Below are positions 34,611 to 43,265 of a DNA stretch of 64,000 bases, piece after piece; within the stretch, counting starts at the first letter, position 1, and the number at the start of each line of letters is the position of its first letter. The stretch spans positions 4,986,501 to 5,050,500 of the forward strand of contig NZ_JAHREN010000001.1 of assembly GCF_019084075.1 (NCBI RefSeq). The letters are read 5' to 3'. Origin of the DNA: Siccirubricoccus sp. G192. Lineage in GTDB: Bacteria; Pseudomonadota; Alphaproteobacteria; Acetobacterales; Acetobacteraceae. The translations under genes and the position numbers were made by a program. Under the pieces are notes generated by a model. It saw only the letters and a list, made by a program, of their open reading frames with translations, did no database searches and was not told the origin of the DNA.

Positions 34611-35253
34611 ATGGCGCGGCGCACGAAGGAAGCAGCCGAAAAAACGCGCGAGGCGTTGCTGGATGCCGCCGAGCAGGTCTTCCTGGAGCGCGGCGTCTCC
34701 CGCGCCACCCTCGAGGAGGTGGCGCGCGCCGCCGGCGTGACCCGTGGCGCCGTCTACTGGCACTTCCGCGACAAGCTGGACCTGTTCCTCGCGATCGACG
34801 AGCGGGCCCGCCTGCCGAGCGAGGAATTGCTGGCGAGGCTGGCTGCCTATCCCGGCCCCGACCCGCTGGCCGAACTCGCCCGGGCCCTGGCCGCGGCCTT
34901 CGCCGAGCTGCAGGCCGACCCGAACCGCCGCCGCATCCTCACGGTAGTGCTGGTCCGCTGCGAATACACCGAGGAGATGGCCGCCGCGCTCGACCGGCAG
35001 CAGCGTGCCGACGAGGCCCTGCGCACCGAGTTCCGGCGCATCTTCGCCCGCGCCGCCGCGCCGGGCGGCCTGGCACCGCCCTGGACGCCCGAGACGGCGG
35101 CGCTGGCCCTGCACGCCCTGGTGGCCGGGTTGGTGCACACCTGGCTGCGCAGTTCCGATTTCAGCCTCGCCGCCGAGGGCGCCGAGGCGGTGCGCGCCCC
35201 TCCTGGTCTCGATCGCCACCGCCGCACGCGGCGAAGGGGTTGGTGGCCCCTGA
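34611..35253 (+). CDS. TetR-family repressor of the efflux operon (apparent frameshift near the 3' end)
   Basis: A TtgR/AcrR-type regulator of about 213 residues. The helix-turn-helix spans 14-58 (LLDAAEQVFLERGVSRATLE, GAVYWHFRDKLDLF), a sequence very typical of RND-pump repressors. The C-terminal drug-binding domain follows. At 35198-35201 a run of four C breaks the frame. With three C the protein reads AEAVRALLVSIATAARGEGV and stops at 35253. Divergent from the adaptor gene, with a matching operator at 34441-34468. Expected to release DNA on binding pump substrates. Confidence 0.85.
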
Positions 35254-35380
35254 CCCCGCCGCCCCGCGGGACGCCCATGCTCGCTTTGCAGGGGTTGCGT
35301 CCCCTGGTCGAAGGCGGCAATCGGGCGCGCCGGCCATCGGGAGATCCTGAAGGAGATGCATATGAACGGAGCCGACGACC

Positions 35381-36463
35381 GTGCGGGCGGCGGGGGGGCA
35401 GAATCCGGAGCGGCACGAATTGGCGGCGCGGCCAAAGGAGCCAGGCGCGCCCCGGATCAGCCTCGCGCTGCAAGGCGGGGGTGCGCATGGCGCCTTCAGC
35501 TGGGGCGTGCTCGATCGCCTGCTCGAGGACGGGCGCATCGCCATCGAGGCGGTCAGCGGCACCAGCGCCGGGGCCCTGAATGCCGCCGCGCTTGCCGCGG
35601 GTTTCGCCAAGGGCGGCGCGGCCGGTGCCCGGCAGGCACTCGACCGCTTCTGGCTCAGCGCGAGCGAGGCGGCGCGTTTCAGCCCCTTCCGGCGCAGCCT
35701 GGCCGACCGCATCGCCGGCCGCTGGAACCTCGACTGCTCACCGCGATTCCTCTGGCTGGACCTGTTCAGCCATCTCTTCTCGCCCTACCAGACCAACCCC
35801 CTGAACCTGCAGCCGCTGCGCGATATCCTCGCCGGCCAGATCGACATCGAGGCGGTGCGCGCCTGCGAGGCGATCCGCCTCTTCGTCACCGCCACTAATG
35901 TGCGCACCGGCCGCCCAAGGGTCTTCGGCCGCGACGACATCTCGCTCGACGCCCTGCTCGCCTCCGCCTGCCTGCCGCATCTCTTCCAGGCCGTGGAGAT
36001 CGACGGCGACCCGTACTGGGACGGCGGCTACATGGGCAACCCGGCGATCTGGCCGCTGATCTACAACTGCCAGACCGCGGATGTCGTGCTGGTGCAGATC
36101 AACCCCCTCATCCGCGAAGGCGTGCCGCGCACCCCTTCCGAGATCGACAACCGCATGAACGAGATCGCCTTCAACTCCTCCCTGATGCACGAGATGCGGG
36201 CGATCGCCTTCGTGCAGCGCCTGCTGGAGGAGGGTGGCATGACCGAGCCCTTCGCGGCCCGCTACAAGAACATGCGCATCCACATGATCGGCGACGAGGA
36301 GGGGATGAAGGCCCTCGGCGTCGCCAGCAAGGCCAATGCCGAGCTTGCTTTCCTCGAGCACCTGAAAGCCGTCGGCCGCGCCTGTGCCGGGCGCTGGCTG
36401 GAGGCGACCATCGGGGATATCGGCGTCCGCTCCAGCGTGGATGTCAGGGGCACGTTCCTGTGA
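35381..36463 (+). CDS. Patatin-like phospholipase
   Basis: A 360-residue lipid acyl hydrolase. The oxyanion loop GGGAHGAFSWGV, the nucleophile elbow GTSAGALNA and the catalytic Asp in DGGYMGNPA give a complete Ser-Asp dyad. No signal peptide, so cytoplasmic or secreted by another route. The coordinates use GTG at 35381, which has no ribosome-binding site. An ATG at 35362 has AAGGAG perfectly placed and reads MNGADDRAGGGG. It joins the main frame if one G is dropped from the G7 run at 35392-35398. The true start is therefore probably 35362. The C-terminal 100 residues are full length for the family. Confidence 0.88.
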   Translation: MRAAGGQNPERHELAARPKEPGAPRISLALQGGGAHGAFSWGVLDRLLEDGRIAIEAVSGTSAGALNAAALAAGFAKGGAAGARQALDRFWLSASEAARFSPFRRSLADRIAGRWNLDCSPRFLWLDLFSHLFSPYQTNPLNLQPLRDILAGQIDIEAVRACEAIRLFVTATNVRTGRPRVFGRDDISLDALLASACLPHLFQAVEIDGDPYWDGGYMGNPAIWPLIYNCQTADVVLVQINPLIREGVPRTPSEIDNRMNEIAFNSSLMHEMRAIAFVQRLLEEGGMTEPFAARYKNMRIHMIGDEEGMKALGVASKANAELAFLEHLKAVGRACAGRWLEATIGDIGVRSSVDVRGTFL

Positions 36464-36568
36464 CGGCCCGGGGTCATCGCAGGCCGGGCGCGCCCCCGCC
36501 GTAGCCGAGGCTTGCATCCCACCCCGCCCTGTCCCTACCGTCCGGCAACGGAAAACGGGAGACGTCTC

Positions 36569-38107
36569 ATGGCGATCGGGCGACGCAGCCTCGGGCATGG
36601 CGTGCTGGCGGCGGGACTCGCGCTGCCGGCCCTGGCGCCGCGGCGGGCCGAGGCGCAGCGCAATGCGGATACGCTGCGTGTCGTGTTCCGCGACGCGGTG
36701 CCGAATATCGACCCCTATTTCAACAGCCAGCGCACCGGCCTCATCCTCGGCCACCACGCCTGGGAGGGGCTGGTGCACCGCGACCCGGAAAGCTTCCGCA
36801 TCGTCCCGGCGCTGGCCACCGCTTGGCGCTGGGTGGATACCAAGACGCTCGATTTCGAGCTGCGCCCGGGCGTGAAATTCCACGACAGCAGCGATTTCGG
36901 CGCCGATGACGTGGTCTATACCCTGAACACGGTGGCGAACCCGGAAAGCCGCGTCGCGACCCCCAGCAACTATGCCTGGATGGACCGCGCCGAGAAGACC
37001 GGCGACCTGGCGGTGCGCCTGCACCTGAAGCGGCCGACCCCGGCGGCGCTGGAATACCTGGCGCTGGTCACCGGGATCTGGCCCAAGGCCTATCGCGAGC
37101 GCGTTGGCCCGGAGGGCTATGCCCGCGCCCCGATCGGCGCCGGCCCCTACCGGATCACCCGCGTCGAGACCGGCACGGCGGTCGAATTCGAGCGGTTCGA
37201 CGGCTATTACGCCGGCGGCCCCAAGGGCAAGCCCGCCATCCGCCGCATCACCGCGCGCTTCGTGCCGGATGCGGCGACGGAGTTGACCGAATTGCTCTCG
37301 GGCCGGGTGGACTGGATCTGGAACATGAACCCGGACCAGATCGCCAATGTGAACCGGCTGCCGACCTTGCAGGCGGTGCGCCAGGAATCCATGCGCGTCG
37401 GCTACCTGCAACTGGACGCCTCGGGGCGCAGCGGCCCCAACCCGATGACCAACCTGAAGGTGCGCCAGGCCGTCTGGCACGCCGTGGACCGGCAATCGAT
37501 CGCCGAGAAGCTCGTCACCGGCGGCTCCCGCGTGCCGCCGGCACCCTGCTACCCCTCGCAATTCGGCTGCGACGGGAATGCGGCGGTGCGCTACGACTAC
37601 AACCCCGCCAAGTCGCGGCAATTGCTGGCCGAGGCCGGCTTCCCCAACGGCTTCGACATCGAGCTCACCAGCTATGTCCAGCCGCGGCAATGGTCGGAGG
37701 CGGTGCAGAACTACCTCCAGGTGGTGGGCATCCGGGCCCGGCTGAACCTGTTGCAGGTCGCGCCCGCGATCCAGCGCGCCTGGCGCGGCGAGCTGGCGAT
37801 GTATATGGGCAGTTGGGGCAGCTACTCCATCAACGACGTCTCCGCCTTCCTGCCCAATTGGTTCGGCGGCGGCAATGACGACTATGCGCGCGATCCTGAA
37901 TTGCAGCGGCTGATCGAGGAAGGTGGCTCCACCAATGACGAGGAGGCGCGCCTGCGCGCCTATTCCGCCGCCATCCACCGCATCACCGAGCAGGCCTATT
38001 GGATGCCGCTGCACACCTACGTGAACACCTACGCCTTCTCGAAGCAGCTCAACTTCACGCCCTACCGGGACGAGCTGCCGCGCTTCTACCTGGCAAGCTG
38101 GCGCTGA
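36569..38107 (+). CDS. Peptide/nickel-type ABC transporter substrate-binding protein (SBP_bac_5)
   Basis: A 512-residue periplasmic binding protein. A twin-arginine-like leader (MAIGRRSLGHGVLAAGL through RRAEAQ) is followed by DTLRVVFRDAVPNIDPYF, then LTLNTVANP-type and FELRPGVKFHDSSDFGADDV motifs typical of cluster C receptors for oligopeptides and similar solutes. Start at 36569 has CGGGAGA upstream. It lies on the opposite strand to its presumed partners (dppBCDF-like, 41853 to 38086) and overlaps the last of them tail to tail by 22 bp. The ligand cannot be inferred. Confidence 0.92.
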   Translation: MAIGRRSLGHGVLAAGLALPALAPRRAEAQRNADTLRVVFRDAVPNIDPYFNSQRTGLILGHHAWEGLVHRDPESFRIVPALATAWRWVDTKTLDFELRPGVKFHDSSDFGADDVVYTLNTVANPESRVATPSNYAWMDRAEKTGDLAVRLHLKRPTPAALEYLALVTGIWPKAYRERVGPEGYARAPIGAGPYRITRVETGTAVEFERFDGYYAGGPKGKPAIRRITARFVPDAATELTELLSGRVDWIWNMNPDQIANVNRLPTLQAVRQESMRVGYLQLDASGRSGPNPMTNLKVRQAVWHAVDRQSIAEKLVTGGSRVPPAPCYPSQFGCDGNAAVRYDYNPAKSRQLLAEAGFPNGFDIELTSYVQPRQWSEAVQNYLQVVGIRARLNLLQVAPAIQRAWRGELAMYMGSWGSYSINDVSAFLPNWFGGGNDDYARDPELQRLIEEGGSTNDEEARLRAYSAAIHRITEQAYWMPLHTYVNTYAFSKQLNFTPYRDELPRFYLASWR

Positions 38108-39099
38108 GGCGCCTCGGCATCCGCCGTTCCGGCGGGTGCCGGCTCCTCCAGCAGGTGGCATTCGGCGAAGCCGCCGCCGGGCGTGGGCCAGGCGCGCGGC
38201 GCCTCCTGCGGGCAGCGGCCGAAGGCCTGCGGGCAGCGCGGGTGGAAGCGGCAGCCGGGTGGGATATTGGCGGGGTCCGGCATGACGTCGCCAAGCCCGA
38301 CATCCGGCACGCCGAGCCCGGGTTCCGGCGTCAGCACGCTGGCGAGTAGGGCACGGGTATAGGGATGGCCGGGGGCGCGGAACAGCGCCTCGGATTGGTT
38401 CCGCTCGACGATGCGGCCGAGATACATCACCGCCACCTCGCTCGCGACATGCTCCACCACCGCGAGGTTGTGGCTGATGAAGAGGTAGGTCAGCCCAAGC
38501 TCCCGCCGCAGCTCCGCCAGCAGGTTCAGGATCTGCGCCTGCACGGAAACGTCGAGCGCGCTGGTCGGCTCGTCGCAGACCACGATGCGCGGCCGCAGCA
38601 CCAGCGCGCGGGCAATCGCCACGCGCTGCCGCTGGCCGCCGGAGAGCTGCGCCGGAAAGCGTTCGCCCTGTTCCGCCGAGAGGCCGACCCGTTCCAGCAT
38701 CTCGCCGACGCGCCGGGCGGCCTCGGGGCCAGGGACATCGCCCTGGGCGGCCAGCGGCATGGCCACGATGTCCCGCACCCGCCGCCGCGGGTTCAGCGAG
38801 GCGAAGGGGTCCTGGAAGACCGGCTGGATCAGCCGCGCCCGTGCCCGGCGGTCGAGATCGGCCAGCCTCTTGCCATCCACCAGCACATCGCCGGCCGAGG
38901 GCGGCAGCAGGCCGAGGATCAGCCGCGCCAGGGTGGACTTGCCGCAGCCGCTCTCCCCCACCACGCCGAGCACGCTGCCGGCGGGGATGCTGAAGGAGAC
39001 GTCATCCACCGCCACCACCTCGCGTGGCGGGGCGAAGAAGCCCTGGCGCACCCGGAAGACGCGGCGCAGCCCGTGCACCTCGATGGCCGGCGCCGCCAT
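38086..39099 (-). CDS. Oligopeptide-type ABC importer ATPase (DppF/OppF-like)
   Basis: A 337-residue ATPase. Walker A GESGCGKSTLARLIL, signature LSGGQRQRVAIARAL and Walker B VVCDEPTSALD are all intact. The C-terminal oligopeptide-importer extension carries the cysteine cluster GCRFHPRCPQAFGRC. DppF-type subunits pair with DppD to power peptide uptake. Last gene of a four-gene operon, each junction a 4-bp ATGA overlap. Its 3' end overlaps the end of the convergent receptor gene (38086-38107), so strong read-through from either side would make antisense RNA. Confidence 0.93.
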   Translation of the reverse strand: MAAPAIEVHGLRRVFRVRQGFFAPPREVVAVDDVSFSIPAGSVLGVVGESGCGKSTLARLILGLLPPSAGDVLVDGKRLADLDRRARARLIQPVFQDPFASLNPRRRVRDIVAMPLAAQGDVPGPEAARRVGEMLERVGLSAEQGERFPAQLSGGQRQRVAIARALVLRPRIVVCDEPTSALDVSVQAQILNLLAELRRELGLTYLFISHNLAVVEHVASEVAVMYLGRIVERNQSEALFRAPGHPYTRALLASVLTPEPGLGVPDVGLGDVMPDPANIPPGCRFHPRCPQAFGRCPQEAPRAWPTPGGGFAECHLLEEPAPAGTADAEAPQRQLAR

Positions 39100-40085
39100 C
39101 AGGCCGCCTCCGCCCGGCGCACCCAGTCGGGCGGCAGGGTGCAGAGGAATTCATGCTCCGGCCCGGCGGGCTGGCGCGGCACCGGGCCGGCGCAGGCCGG
39201 CGCCGCATGGGGGCAGCGATCGCGGAAGGCGCAGCCCTGGAAGCCGGGCGGCAGGCGCGGCACCACCCCGGGGATGCTGCCGAGCGGCTCGTCCCGCCGC
39301 ACCTTGCCGGGCACCGGCACGCAGCTCAGCAAGCCGCGCGTATAGGGGTGGCGCGGCGCGGCGAAAAGCTGGGCGGTCGGCGCGCTCTCCACCACCTCCC
39401 CCGCATACATCACCGAGACCCGGTCGGCGATGCGCGCGACGATGCCGAGGTCATGGGTAATGAGCAGGATGCCGAGGCCCAGTTCACGCTGCAACGCCGC
39501 CAGCAGCCGCAGGATCTGCGCTTGCACGGTCACGTCGAGCGCCGTGGTGGGCTCGTCCGCCACCAGCAATTCCGGCTCGCACATCAGCGCCATGGCGATC
39601 ATCACGCGCTGCCGCAGGCCGCCGGAAAGCTGGTGCGGGAACTGGCCGAGCCGCATCCCCGGCGCGGTGATGCCGACCCGGCCGAGCAGCTCCGCCGCGC
39701 GGTCCACCGCCTGGGCGCGAGGCGTGCCGCGGTGGCGGCGCAGCACCTCGGTCATCTGCGAGCCCACGGTATAGGCGGGGTTCAGGCTGGTCATCGGCTC
39801 CTGGAAGATCATCGCCATCCGGTCGCCTCTGAGCCGGGACATGCGACCTTCGGAAAGGTTACGCAGGTCCTGGCCGGCGAAGGACAGCACCTCCGCCTGC
39901 CGCCGCGCGCCCCGCGCCAGCAGGCCCATCACCGCCAGCGCGGTCACGGATTTGCCGCAGCCGGATTCGCCCACCAGGCAATGGGTCTCGCCCTTGCGGA
40001 GGCTCAGCGAGGCGCCGCGCACCGCGGCGGTGTGGCCGCCGAATTGCACCTTGAGGCCCCGGACATCCAGGAGAGGGGCCGTCAT
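39099..40085 (-). CDS. Oligopeptide-type ABC importer ATPase (DppD/OppD-like)
   Basis: A 328-residue ATPase. Walker A GESGCGKSVTALAVMG, signature LSGGLRQRVMIAMAL and Walker B LLVADEPTTALD are present, with the C-terminal cysteine cluster GCAFRDRCPHAAPAC of peptide importers. The SGK-SVTALA variant of Walker A is normal for OppD/DppD. Start at 40085 (MTAPLLDVRGLKVQFGG) overlaps the stop of the permease upstream. Partner of the DppF-like ATPase immediately downstream. Energises import of the ligand brought by an SBP_bac_5 receptor, most likely the one at 36569. Confidence 0.93.
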   Translation of the reverse strand: MTAPLLDVRGLKVQFGGHTAAVRGASLSLRKGETHCLVGESGCGKSVTALAVMGLLARGARRQAEVLSFAGQDLRNLSEGRMSRLRGDRMAMIFQEPMTSLNPAYTVGSQMTEVLRRHRGTPRAQAVDRAAELLGRVGITAPGMRLGQFPHQLSGGLRQRVMIAMALMCEPELLVADEPTTALDVTVQAQILRLLAALQRELGLGILLITHDLGIVARIADRVSVMYAGEVVESAPTAQLFAAPRHPYTRGLLSCVPVPGKVRRDEPLGSIPGVVPRLPPGFQGCAFRDRCPHAAPACAGPVPRQPAGPEHEFLCTLPPDWVRRAEAA

Positions 40086-40942
40086 CGCGCGTCCTGCGCG
40101 CCGAGCATGTCGCGCAGCCCGTCGCCCAGCAGGTTGATGCCGAAGACCAGCACGAACAGCGCGACGCCGGGCACCATGATGACCCAGGGGCTGAAATACA
40201 TGTAGTCCTTGGCCTCCGCGATCATCAGCCCCCAGGAAGGCAGGGGCGGCGGCACGCCGAGGCCGAGGAAGCTCAGCGCCGCCTCCAGCAGGATCGCCAG
40301 CGCCATCTCCAGCGTCGCCACCACCGCGAGATGGGTGGCGATGTTCGGCAGCACCTCCCGCGCCAGGATGGAGACGCGGGAGGAGCCGGCGCACCAGGCG
40401 GCGCTGACATAATCCAGGTTGCGCACCTGCATGGTGGTGGAGCGCGCCACCACCGCGAAACGGTCCCAGAGCAGCAGGCCCAGCACCAGGATCACCAGGG
40501 TGAAGCTGTTGCCCATCAGCCCCACCACCGCCAGCGCCACCAGCACCACCGGGATCGACAGCCGGCAGGTGATGGCGAAGAGCACCACGTCATCCACCCG
40601 GCCGCCGAAGAACCCGCCGAGCACGCCGAGCGTGATGCCGATGAGCCCGGAGGCGATCACCGTCAGCACGCCGATCACCATGGAGATCCGCGCGCCGTAG
40701 ACCAGCCGTGCCAGGTAGTCCCGGCCAAGCTGGTCGGTGCCGAGCGGATGCTCCAGGCTGCCGCCCTCCATCCAGAAGGGCACGACCAGCCGCTGGCCGA
40801 GATCCTGCGCGAAGGGGTCGTGCGGCGTCAGCGCCGGGCCGAAGATGGCCGCCAGCCCGATGAATCCCACGATCAGCACGCCCAGGGCGAGGCCGAGCCT
40901 GTGCCGGACCCGGCCGCGCGGTGCCGCCAGCGTCGCGCTCAT
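40082..40942 (-). CDS. ABC importer permease (DppC/OppC-like)
   Basis: A 286-residue inner-membrane permease. The OppC-type N-terminal segment with one helix (LGLALGVLIVGFIGLAAIFG) is followed by LTPHDPFAQDLGQRL and GTDQLGRDYLARLVYGAR, a conserved stretch of this subgroup. Five further membrane helices and the EAA-loop region (AAWCAGSSRVSILAREVLPN) complete it. Start at 40942; overlaps neighbours by 4 bp on each side. Forms the transmembrane dimer with the DppB-like protein. Confidence 0.92.
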   Translation of the reverse strand: MSATLAAPRGRVRHRLGLALGVLIVGFIGLAAIFGPALTPHDPFAQDLGQRLVVPFWMEGGSLEHPLGTDQLGRDYLARLVYGARISMVIGVLTVIASGLIGITLGVLGGFFGGRVDDVVLFAITCRLSIPVVLVALAVVGLMGNSFTLVILVLGLLLWDRFAVVARSTTMQVRNLDYVSAAWCAGSSRVSILAREVLPNIATHLAVVATLEMALAILLEAALSFLGLGVPPPLPSWGLMIAEAKDYMYFSPWVIMVPGVALFVLVFGINLLGDGLRDMLGAQDAR

Positions 40943-41853
40943 GCGCGCAGCCTGGGGTCGAGCACGGCATTCAGCAGGTCCGCCAGCAGGGTCAGGCCGA
41001 TATAGATCAGCGCCAACACCAGCACGACGGCCTGGACCACCGGGAAGTCGTTCTTGCTGATGCTCTCCCAGGCCAGGAAGCCGACGCCGTGCAGCGCGAA
41101 GACCGTCTCGATCACGATCGAGCCGCCGAGCATGAAGCCGAGCTGCACCGCCGCGATGGAGACCACGGGGATGGCGGCATTGCGCAGCGCGTGCTTGGCC
41201 AGGATGGAAAGCCGGGTCAGCCCCTTGGCCCGCGCCGTGCGGATGTAGTCGGAGGCCAGCGCCTCCACCATGCCGCTGCGGGTCAGGCGCATCAGCGCCG
41301 GGATGGCGGAGAAGGCCAGGACGATCCCGGGCATGACGAAATGCTCCCAGGACCCGGTGCCGGAGATCGGCAGCCATTGCAGCTGCAGCCCGAGCACGAC
41401 CATCAGCAGCAGGCCGAGCCAGAAGGAGGGCATGGCCTGGCCCACCAGCGCCACCAGCATCACCGCCCGGTCCACCCAGCTCCCCTCCCGCACCGCGGCG
41501 ATGATGCCGAGCGGGATCGCCACCACCAGCGCGATGCCGAGCCCCACCAGGCCGAGCGTGAGGGTGATGGGCAGGCGGCTGCCGATCAGCGTCGAAACCC
41601 TTTCCCGGAAGAAGTAGGAGGTGCCGAAATCGCCCAGCACGGCCCGCCCGATCCAGTCGAAATACTGCACGGTCAATGGCCGGTCGAGGCCATAGGCGCG
41701 GCGGATGAGCTCGACATCCTCCTGCGTCGCATTCGGCCCGGCGATGGAGATGGCAAGGTCGCCCGACAGCCGCGTGAGCATGAAGCTCAGCGTCAGCACC
41801 GTCATCGCCACCAGCAATGCCACCGCGAGGCGGCGGAGAAGGAACCGGGTCAT
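40939..41853 (-). CDS. ABC importer permease (DppB/OppB-like)
   Basis: A 304-residue permease with six membrane helices. MTRFLLRRLAVALLVAMTVL and GLDRPLTVQYFDWIGRAVLG are the DppB N-terminal hallmarks. The EAA loop is DYIRTARAKGLTRLSILAKH. First gene of the permease/ATPase operon. It is divergent from the EamA gene at 42048, leaving 194 bp for both promoters. Unusually, the operon does not begin with its receptor gene, which sits on the other strand beyond the far end. Confidence 0.92.
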   Translation of the reverse strand: MTRFLLRRLAVALLVAMTVLTLSFMLTRLSGDLAISIAGPNATQEDVELIRRAYGLDRPLTVQYFDWIGRAVLGDFGTSYFFRERVSTLIGSRLPITLTLGLVGLGIALVVAIPLGIIAAVREGSWVDRAVMLVALVGQAMPSFWLGLLLMVVLGLQLQWLPISGTGSWEHFVMPGIVLAFSAIPALMRLTRSGMVEALASDYIRTARAKGLTRLSILAKHALRNAAIPVVSIAAVQLGFMLGGSIVIETVFALHGVGFLAWESISKNDFPVVQAVVLVLALIYIGLTLLADLLNAVLDPRLRA

Positions 41854-42047
41854 GCGGCCGGGAGCCTAGGCGGGCCCGTGCCCCGCCCGCAAGCGGAGGT
41901 CTGCGCCGCCGCCCGGCACGGGCGGGATATTGAGCGGGCGCCGGCAATCCTGTAGCGGATGGCGATGCCCGATGTCCCGCCGGCGGCCCCGCATGGGGCG
42001 GGCCTCTCCCCTGCCCCGGCGGAACCCTGGCCCGGCGCATCCGGCGC

Positions 42048-42932
42048 GTGAGCTCCGCGCGGCTGCAGGGTCTGGGGCTGCTGCTGGTCACGGCGGCGGC
42101 CTGGGGCTTCAACTGGCCGGTCATGAAGCTGCTGATGCAGGAATGGCCGCCCTATTTCTTCCGCGTGCTGGCCGGCGGAGGCGCCATCCTGCTGCTGCTG
42201 ACGATCGCCCTCGCGCAGCGGGACGCCCTGTTGCCGCGGCCGGACCAATGGGGGCGGCTGGTCGTCGCCGCCATCCTCAACGTCACCTCCTGGAGCGGCG
42301 TCGCGCCGCTGTCGCTGTTCTGGCTGGATGCCTCCGAGGCGGCGATCATCGCCTATACCATGCCGGTCTGGGCAACCATCCTGGCCTGGCCCTTCCTCGG
42401 CGAGCGGCCGACCTGGCGGCGCCTGGCGGGGCTGGTGCTCGGGCTTGGCGGCGTGACGCTGCTGATGGCGGGGCAATTGGTCTCGGTGCCGGCGGCGGTG
42501 CTGGCGGAAAAGCTGCCCGGCGTCGCCGCCATCCTGGGCACGGCGCTGATGTTCGCCTCCGGCACGGTCTTCACCAAGCGCTTCCCGGTGCAGATGCCGC
42601 CCGTGCCCATGGTGGCCTGGCAGCTCGGCATCGGCATGCTGCCGGTGGTCGCGGTGGCGCTGGCCTTCGAGCGGCTGGACCTCTCGCGCGTCGGCATCAT
42701 CGGCTGGGGCTGCCTCGCCTATGTGGCGGTCATCGCGCAGTGTCTCGCCTATCTCGCCTGGTTCCAGGCGCTGAAGCGGCTGCCGGCGAGCACGGCGGCG
42801 ATCGGCTCGCTGCTGGTGCCGGTGATCGGCGTGTTCAGCAGCGGGCTCGTGCTGGATGAGCCGCTCGGGCTGCGGCAGATGGCGGCGCTGGCGATGACGC
42901 TGGGCGGGGTGGCCCTGGCCTCGCGCGGCTAG
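42048..42932 (+). CDS. EamA/DMT-family transporter
   Basis: A 294-residue membrane protein with ten predicted helices in two EamA repeats (VTAAAWGFNWPVMKLLMQE and the second half from about 155). DMT exporters of this type move amino acids or other metabolites out of the cell. Start is GTG at 42048 (SSARLQGLGLLLV). The stop codon TAG (42930-42932) overlaps the first bases of the 104-bp repeat, so the repeat would form the immediate 3' end of the mRNA and could terminate or stabilise it. Confidence 0.9.
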   Translation: MSSARLQGLGLLLVTAAAWGFNWPVMKLLMQEWPPYFFRVLAGGGAILLLLTIALAQRDALLPRPDQWGRLVVAAILNVTSWSGVAPLSLFWLDASEAAIIAYTMPVWATILAWPFLGERPTWRRLAGLVLGLGGVTLLMAGQLVSVPAAVLAEKLPGVAAILGTALMFASGTVFTKRFPVQMPPVPMVAWQLGIGMLPVVAVALAFERLDLSRVGIIGWGCLAYVAVIAQCLAYLAWFQALKRLPASTAAIGSLLVPVIGVFSSGLVLDEPLGLRQMAALAMTLGGVALASRG

Positions 42933-43034
42933 AGCAGATCGCCGCAGGGCGGAACCGCCCGGAGGCGTGAATCTGCTCTACAAACAACAGGCTACAGCGG
43001 CGTGCCGAACCATCAATTCGGCACGCCGCTGTAG
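42931..43034. repeat. 104-bp two-hairpin repeat, copy 1
   Basis: Two palindromes joined by a short spacer. Arm AGAGCAGAT (42931-42939) pairs with ATCTGCTCT (42971-42979) around an inner GGGCGG/CCGCCC. An 18-bp perfect arm CTACAGCGGCGTGCCGAA (42992-43009) pairs with 43017-43034. The sequence matches copy 2 (62211-62314) at all but two positions. It abuts the EamA stop. The remaining 43035-43265 gap before the flavoprotein gene holds no supported gene. Confidence 0.9.
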
Positions 43035-43265
43035 TGCGTGGTGCGGCCGGGCCCGGGTTGATCGCGAGAATCTGATTCCAGGCCGCCGGCAGGAACCCGG
43101 CCATGGGCGCGAGGTGCCGGATGCCGGCCTTGCTCGCGCGGCCAGGGCCGATGCCGATGGCCGGGCTGGTGATGAGCGCGGCCCTGATGCGCGCCGGCCT
43201 CCTTGCGCGCAGGATGAGGTCCGGCGACCGGCGCCCGCGGCGGCCACGCAGGAAAGGCAGGCAGG

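Noticed and set aside
43035..43265. Minus-strand stretch reading GIRHLAPMAGFLPAAWNQILAINPG
   Set aside because: Looks protein-like for about 25 residues next to repeat copy 1, but no start, family or full frame could be supported.
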